DNA from: Paenibacillus sp. PastM-3
Lineage (GTDB): Bacteria; Bacillota; Bacilli; Paenibacillales; Paenibacillaceae
Assembly: GCF_029893965.1 (NCBI RefSeq)
Contig: NZ_JARXXP010000014.1
Location: forward strand, 62,001 to 126,000
Direction of reading: 5' to 3'
DNA: 64,000 nt
Both the position numbers and the translations under genes were made by a program. This document shows, in pieces, positions 60,223-64,000 of this stretch. The notes under the pieces are model-generated. The model was not told the DNA's origin, searched no databases, and worked only from the letters and a program-made list of their open reading frames with translations. Positions within the stretch are counted from its first letter, which is position 1. Each line of letters begins with the position of its first letter.

Positions 60223-61386
60223 GTGCAAAAGGTACGATACATAACCGATATTAACAAAATGGAAATGCTGCCCGAAGCCGAAAGATCCAGACTAAAGGAA
60301 ATTACCGAGAAGTTTGTATTCCGGGCCAATGACTATTATCTGTCATTAATAGACTGGGAAGACCCGGATGATCCCATCCGTAAGCTCGTTATTCCCGGAG
60401 AGGGAGAGCTCATGGAGTATGGGCAGTGGGATGCCTCTGATGAGGAGGCCAACTATGTGGTACCGGGCTGCCAGCACAAGTACCGGACTACCGCCCTGCT
60501 GATTGTTTCCGAGGTCTGCGGGGCCTACTGCCGCTACTGCTTCCGCAAACGGCTGTTCCGCAATGATGTTAAGGAGGCAGCCTCCGATGTTACCGCCGGA
60601 ATCGAGTACATCGCCGCCCATCCGGAGATCAACAACGTTCTGCTGACCGGAGGCGACAGTCTGATTCTCTCGACGACCAAGCTGCGCTTCATCATTGAGA
60701 GCCTGCGGGCCATTCCGCATGTTAAAATCATCCGCCTCGGCTCCAAGCTGCCGGTATTTAACCCGATGCGTATCTCCCAGGATCCCGAGCTGCTGGAGCT
60801 GATCCGCACCCACTCTACTGTAGACAAGCGGATCTACATCATGGCGCATATCAATCATCCGCGGGAGATTACACCTGAAGCCAAGCGGGCCGTTAGAGCC
60901 CTGCATGATGCCGGTGCAATTATCGTCAACCAGACTCCGGTGCTTAAGGGCATTAACGATGACCCCGCCGTTCTGGGTGAACTGCTCGACCGACTCTCCT
61001 GGGCCGGAATCACGCCCTACTATTTCTTTATTAACCGGCCGATCGCCGGCAACCGTGAGTTCGTCCTGCCGCTTGAGCAGGTGTACCGGATCGTCGAGGA
61101 AGCCAAAGCCAGAACCTCGGGCCTTGGCAAAAGAGTCCGGCTCTCCATGAGCCACTCCTCCGGCAAAATTGAAATTCTGGCCATTGAGCAAGGCAAAGCC
61201 TATCTCAAATATCATCAGTCCCGGGAGCAGGAGTACGGAAAATTCATGATCCTCGACTGCCCGGAAGACGCTGAATGGTTCGATGACCTGCCGGGAAATG
61301 AGCAGTACTGGAGTAAACCTGTGAAGAAAAGCACGGGCAGCCTTCCAGCTGTTGCAGCGGCGCAAGAGACGGTTATTGCGAAGTAA
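60223..61386 (+). CDS. KamA-family radical SAM aminomutase-like protein
   Basis: 387 residues. Radical SAM cysteines in SEVCGAYCRYCFRKRLF (C-x3-C-x2-C), the SAM-binding LLTGGDSLILS, and a candidate PLP lysine in MSHSSGKIEIL, placed like the PLP-Lys of lysine 2,3-aminomutase. Shorter than YodO-type lysine 2,3-aminomutase (~470), closer to a Bacillus/Paenibacillus KamA subgroup of unproven substrate (lysine or glutamate 2,3-amination would give beta-amino-acid osmolytes). GTG 60223 follows AAAGGAG; an ATG two bases earlier is out of frame. Preceded by a c-di-AMP riboswitch. No beta-lysine acetyltransferase gene follows. Confidence 0.85.
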   Translation: MQKVRYITDINKMEMLPEAERSRLKEITEKFVFRANDYYLSLIDWEDPDDPIRKLVIPGEGELMEYGQWDASDEEANYVVPGCQHKYRTTALLIVSEVCGAYCRYCFRKRLFRNDVKEAASDVTAGIEYIAAHPEINNVLLTGGDSLILSTTKLRFIIESLRAIPHVKIIRLGSKLPVFNPMRISQDPELLELIRTHSTVDKRIYIMAHINHPREITPEAKRAVRALHDAGAIIVNQTPVLKGINDDPAVLGELLDRLSWAGITPYYFFINRPIAGNREFVLPLEQVYRIVEEAKARTSGLGKRVRLSMSHSSGKIEILAIEQGKAYLKYHQSREQEYGKFMILDCPEDAEWFDDLPGNEQYWSKPVKKSTGSLPAVAAAQETVIAK

Positions 61387-61403
61387 GGTTTCTGTTAGAC
61401 AGC

Positions 61404-61439
61404 AACAGCCCAGGTGAGCACGTGCTCACCTGGGCTGTT
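61404..61439. terminator. Terminator after the kamA-like gene
   Basis: AACAGCCCAGGTGAGCAC and GTGCTCACCTGGGCTGTT form a perfect 18-bp palindrome between convergent genes. Confidence 0.8.
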
Positions 61440-61453
61440 CAATATAATGACTC

Positions 61454-62383
61454 CTATTCCAGCTCAGCCGGCTTTACAATCGGTGCAGTCTTATTGTTCT
61501 TGGAGTATTTAGCTTCAATTTTGGTGGTGTATGTATCCTTTGCTCCGTCAGCAGCCAATACATAACTCAGATCAACGGTCAGCTTCTCTGTCTGCCATGT
61601 CTTGGTGTTGACGAATACCTTCCAGGTTACACTCTTGGGCAGCAGGGTCTCACTATCCCAGAGATTCTCCTGATCATATAAGGTAATGACCGCCTTGGCC
61701 GCTGCCGGATCGGTCAGTGTAAACTGCATAACAGTCTGTGTACCTGCTGTGCTTACTTTCATCGATTTTTTGTAAGCTTTGACGGAATCGAGTATAGCTG
61801 CGGGATCATACTGGCTTTTAGAGTAAAAGGTTTCCCATTCCTCCTTCTCCAGGTCGATCCAATATTGCGCATCCGGATCAATCGGCTCTCCGTCTCCGTC
61901 TGTCACCACATCAGTGCTGCTTCCATCTTCACTATCTTCATAATTTTCTTCGGAATCAGCGATAAGCTCACTGCCATCCACCAGATAGTAGAACTCTTTG
62001 TCATTAGCGTACAGCTCATAAGAAGTCTCCAGCAGACTGACCTTTACACTTCCTGCTGCAGCAAACGCCGGCAGGCGGTTGATATCGAGGTTCAGCGTGT
62101 TAATATTGCTGATCTTCACGCCGCCGCTCTGCACATCCTGTTTCTTGGTCACATCAATGTGAAAATTCTTTAGTGTCTTCGCCGCTGCTGCCACTTTGCT
62201 GATTACCTGATCTGCAGTAGGCGCTTTTGCAGCAGGTGCTTTTGCAGCAGGTGCTTTTGCAGCAGGTGCTTTTGCTGCGGCAGCCGATACCGTCCCGGGA
62301 CCGGACACCCCTCCAGCCGCTCCCGACAGCAGCAAGGCCCCCGCTACCAGACTTGTGCCGATTGTTTTTAGTACTTTTTTCAT
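61454..62383 (-). CDS. Secreted protein with LolA/DUF6612-like fold and Ala-Lys-Pro linker
   Basis: 309 residues from ATG 62383 (GAAGGGGA upstream). Signal peptide about 1-32, then a linker of near-exact repeats AAKAP (15-bp DNA repeats, 62226-62275), then a beta-rich domain: VISKVAAAAKTLKNFHIDVTKKQ, NLDINRLPAFAAAGSVKVSL, AQYWIDLEKEEWETF. The layout of a strand-rich half-barrel measuring 'VAAAAKTLKNFH' is like the DUF6612/LolA-like lipoproteins of Bacillota, although there is no lipobox. Acidic loop EENYEDSEDGSSTD. Function unknown. Confidence 0.7.
   Translation of the reverse strand: MKKVLKTIGTSLVAGALLLSGAAGGVSGPGTVSAAAAKAPAAKAPAAKAPAAKAPTADQVISKVAAAAKTLKNFHIDVTKKQDVQSGGVKISNINTLNLDINRLPAFAAAGSVKVSLLETSYELYANDKEFYYLVDGSELIADSEENYEDSEDGSSTDVVTDGDGEPIDPDAQYWIDLEKEEWETFYSKSQYDPAAILDSVKAYKKSMKVSTAGTQTVMQFTLTDPAAAKAVITLYDQENLWDSETLLPKSVTWKVFVNTKTWQTEKLTVDLSYVLAADGAKDTYTTKIEAKYSKNNKTAPIVKPAELE
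62226..62275. repeat. 15-bp in-frame tandem repeat
   Basis: GCAGCAGGTGCTTTT occurs three times (62230-62274 and flanks), encoding the AKAPA linker on the minus strand. Confidence 0.8.
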
Positions 62384-62555
62384 CCCGAAATCCCCTTCTC
62401 GGATGGTAACGCCGGCCAAAACAAGCCTCTCCCATGGCTGTCTCCCGGGTATCCGATCTTTAGTGTGGTACTGCAGGACGCTTGTCCCTCCAATAATTTA
62501 TCATGGGATTAATTACCTGTAAATGAGTCTTCCTCTAGTGGCAGTCCTGACTAAG

Positions 62556-62743
62556 CTAAGTGGAAATTCGTCATCTATTTCTGGGCAAAACCCTAAAATC
62601 ACTCTGCTAGTTGTAAAAACGCCACTTAATTCTGCGGATTTGGCCATTATTAGAAGCTACAGCTAATTTTAAGTGTGGTTTCTCCAACTAATAACTCCAC
62701 TATTCAGAAATTCAAGAAATTAAGTGCCGAAATTCCAACTAAA
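62556..62743. repeat. Dispersed four-unit repeat, module D
   Basis: U1 62556-62580 (+), U2 62607-62631 (+), U3 62667-62692 (-), U4 62718-62743 (-); spacing 51, 60 and 51 bp. This copy is the most diverged. It lies between the secreted-protein gene and the beta-galactosidase terminator. Confidence 0.85.
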
Positions 62744-62764
62744 TGCCGCGTATTCACTCGCACC

Positions 62765-62810
62765 AAACAAAAACCGGCCCCGGTCTGATGGCCATCAGAC
62801 CGGGGCCGGT
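62765..62810 (-). terminator. Terminator of the beta-galactosidase gene
   Basis: ACCGGCCCCGGTCTGATGG and its exact complement form a 19-bp palindrome (62773-62810); on the minus strand it ends in TTTTTGTTTGG. Confidence 0.88.
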
Positions 62811-62830
62811 ATCACTTCTGCAATATTAAA

Positions 62831-64000
62831 TTATCGCTCTCCCAATCCCGTACCGGACAGGAAGAATTCATATTCCAGCGTCTGGTCGGCAGGAATTCTG
62901 TATTCCGGATGAACCGGTGCGCCCCAGCTGTCGTCACCGCCGACGCCCATTTGTCTGCCGGCAACAGTTACTACAGTGTAGTGAACCGGCGGAAGCTCGA
63001 ACGGATGAGCGGCATGCTCCAGCTCGAATGCAGTGTAAGGCGACAAAGTGCACTCCACCGGAGCGCTTGCCGGAGCTGTGATCTGCAGCCCGATACCTGC
63101 GTTATCGGTAATCTTCACGCGGCGGACGCCGGTACGGTTGCCCGATTCCTGCGGCACAAGGTAGCGGGACGGCAGCTCCTGCACCTTCCGGCTGAACACG
63201 CCAAGTCTGGCGCCGAATGCACGGTCGATGTAGTTCTCCTCAGGTCCCATCGCATACCACTCTGACTGCTCATAGTCAGCCGACATCTTGAAGGACAACG
63301 CCACGATCGGCACATCCGGAAGTCCGGGAGCACCGGTATAACGTGTATGAACTCTTACTGTTCCGTCAGCATAGACGGTATAAGCCGTTTTAAATTCAAG
63401 CTTTTCATGAATGCTGAACCGGTAATCAAAGCTTACCGTTACTGCACCCTCTTGCTTTTCAAGGCTTACCTCTACACATTTGCGGGCCAGACTGGCAGCG
63501 TACCAGGCACCGCCATGGTATCCGAGCTGGGTCCCTTTGTCGTTATCGGTAGTCGCCCGCCAGAACAGCGGAGCCGGAGGAGCCTCAATCATCTCATGTC
63601 CGTGGTAGTTCAGTGACACAAGCGATCCGACCTGCTTGGAGAAGATTACGGTAAAGCCTTCGCCAATTACGCCGATCTGCACATCCCCTTCAACCACTTT
63701 CAGGGCACCTGCAGGCAGTTCAGCCGGCCCGGCTTCCACATTGAAGATATGCTCGCCAAAGGCAACTTCATATCCCGCCTCGGCCCAAAGCTCAGCTTCC
63801 TTCAGTACCAGGGAAGCCTGGATGCTGTACTCACCCGGCGTTCCTTCTGTCTGCGGAAGGTCAATCGGTACCCACACTTCACTTTGCGGGGCAGCGTCAA
63901 CATCGGTTGTCCACTTACCGAGCAGTTCGCCTTCACAGTACAGGCTGTATTCCAGTGCCAGATGATCCGTGCCTGCGAACAGGCTTTCGTTAATAACACG
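62831..64000 (-). CDS. lacZ: Beta-galactosidase (GH2, LacZ type), C-terminal part (cut by window edge)
   Basis: Hydrolyses beta-galactosides in the cytoplasm. The frame is open to base 64000, giving 389 C-terminal residues: the linker immunoglobulin-like domain (RVINESLFAGTDHLALEYSL, EYSIQASLVLKEAELWAEAGYEVAFGE) and the small-chain domain 5 with PLFWRATTDNDKG, YAMGPEENYIDRA, YLVPQESGNRTGVR and GVGGDDSWGAPVHPEYRI, all LacZ hallmarks. The GH2 catalytic barrel lies outside the window. Ends with its own terminator. Confidence 0.93.
   Translation of the reverse strand, partial: RVINESLFAGTDHLALEYSLYCEGELLGKWTTDVDAAPQSEVWVPIDLPQTEGTPGEYSIQASLVLKEAELWAEAGYEVAFGEHIFNVEAGPAELPAGALKVVEGDVQIGVIGEGFTVIFSKQVGSLVSLNYHGHEMIEAPPAPLFWRATTDNDKGTQLGYHGGAWYAASLARKCVEVSLEKQEGAVTVSFDYRFSIHEKLEFKTAYTVYADGTVRVHTRYTGAPGLPDVPIVALSFKMSADYEQSEWYAMGPEENYIDRAFGARLGVFSRKVQELPSRYLVPQESGNRTGVRRVKITDNAGIGLQITAPASAPVECTLSPYTAFELEHAAHPFELPPVHYTVVTVAGRQMGVGGDDSWGAPVHPEYRIPADQTLEYEFFLSGTGLGER

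Overview
The window reads as a chromosomal piece of a Paenibacillus-like Bacillota (Gram-positive, GC roughly 50-55%). The reasons are strong AGGAGG-type ribosome binding sites, GTG and TTG starts, two T-box leaders, a ydaO-type c-di-AMP riboswitch, a YesM/YesN two-component pair beside a sugar ABC transporter, a divergent xylA/xylR pair, and a family mix typical of that genus. I see no rRNA, tRNA, transposase, prophage or CRISPR array.

Layout. 1-5000: xylA (cut by the left edge) and divergent xylR with a candidate XylR operator and cre site, a small membrane protein, a HAD hydrolase, a GNAT enzyme, and the redox pair trxB plus glutaredoxin. 5100-8450: a P1B-4 (SPC-type) metal ATPase under Fur-family boxes, then 1.3 kb of non-coding repeats. 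8450-15500: a degenerate PEP-utilising barrel protein, metY, a GNAT, deoC, a STAS-like protein, a C-terminally broken KAS III-like gene and a lipoprotein. 15700-23500: SulP permease, T-box-controlled DAHP synthase, a hybrid histidine kinase plus stand-alone receiver, a DUF2294 protein and glutathione peroxidase. 23570-34000: a nine-gene leftward operon with a sulfonate/nitrate/taurine-type ABC importer, an alpha/beta hydrolase and two paralogous flavoprotein-ferredoxin pairs, with a divergent luciferase-like monooxygenase (LLM). 34000-39000: an Rgg-like regulator with divergent MFS exporter, a frameshifted TIR-type gene with a small basic protein, and an SH3-amidase. 39080-45960: YesN/YesM and a carbohydrate ABC importer (two permeases, one binding protein). 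45970-56300: mntH, T-box-controlled glnS, a methyltransferase-TPR protein, a variant oxalate decarboxylase, arsB, an unannotated 26-residue holin-like toxin gene and a second LLM enzyme. 56300-64000: a lipoprotein, a copper-amine-oxidase-N-like surface protein, a propeller-like protein, a cysteine hydrolase, a c-di-AMP riboswitch ahead of a KamA-family radical SAM gene, a secreted protein, and beta-galactosidase (cut by the right edge).

The most unusual signal is not a gene. Four intergenic modules of about 190 bp (7724-7913, 25634-25825, 47721-47908, 62556-62743) share one architecture: four ~26-bp units in the order + + - -, with nearly fixed spacing (about 50, 62 and 50 bp). Each module is therefore a nested inverted repeat. 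They recur every 15-22 kb. One sits inside the sulfur-type operon and one lies between glnS and its terminator. I do not recognise this family.

Other points of interest: the riboswitch-kamA pairing (a possible osmolyte link), a single-base frameshift that separates the first beta-strand of the TIR domain, loss of the key lid glutamate in the oxalate decarboxylase homologue, paired direct motifs upstream of the YesMN-linked transport genes, and an operator plus intrinsic terminator in the leader of the sulfur-type operon. All functions are assigned by reading motifs; no database search was possible.
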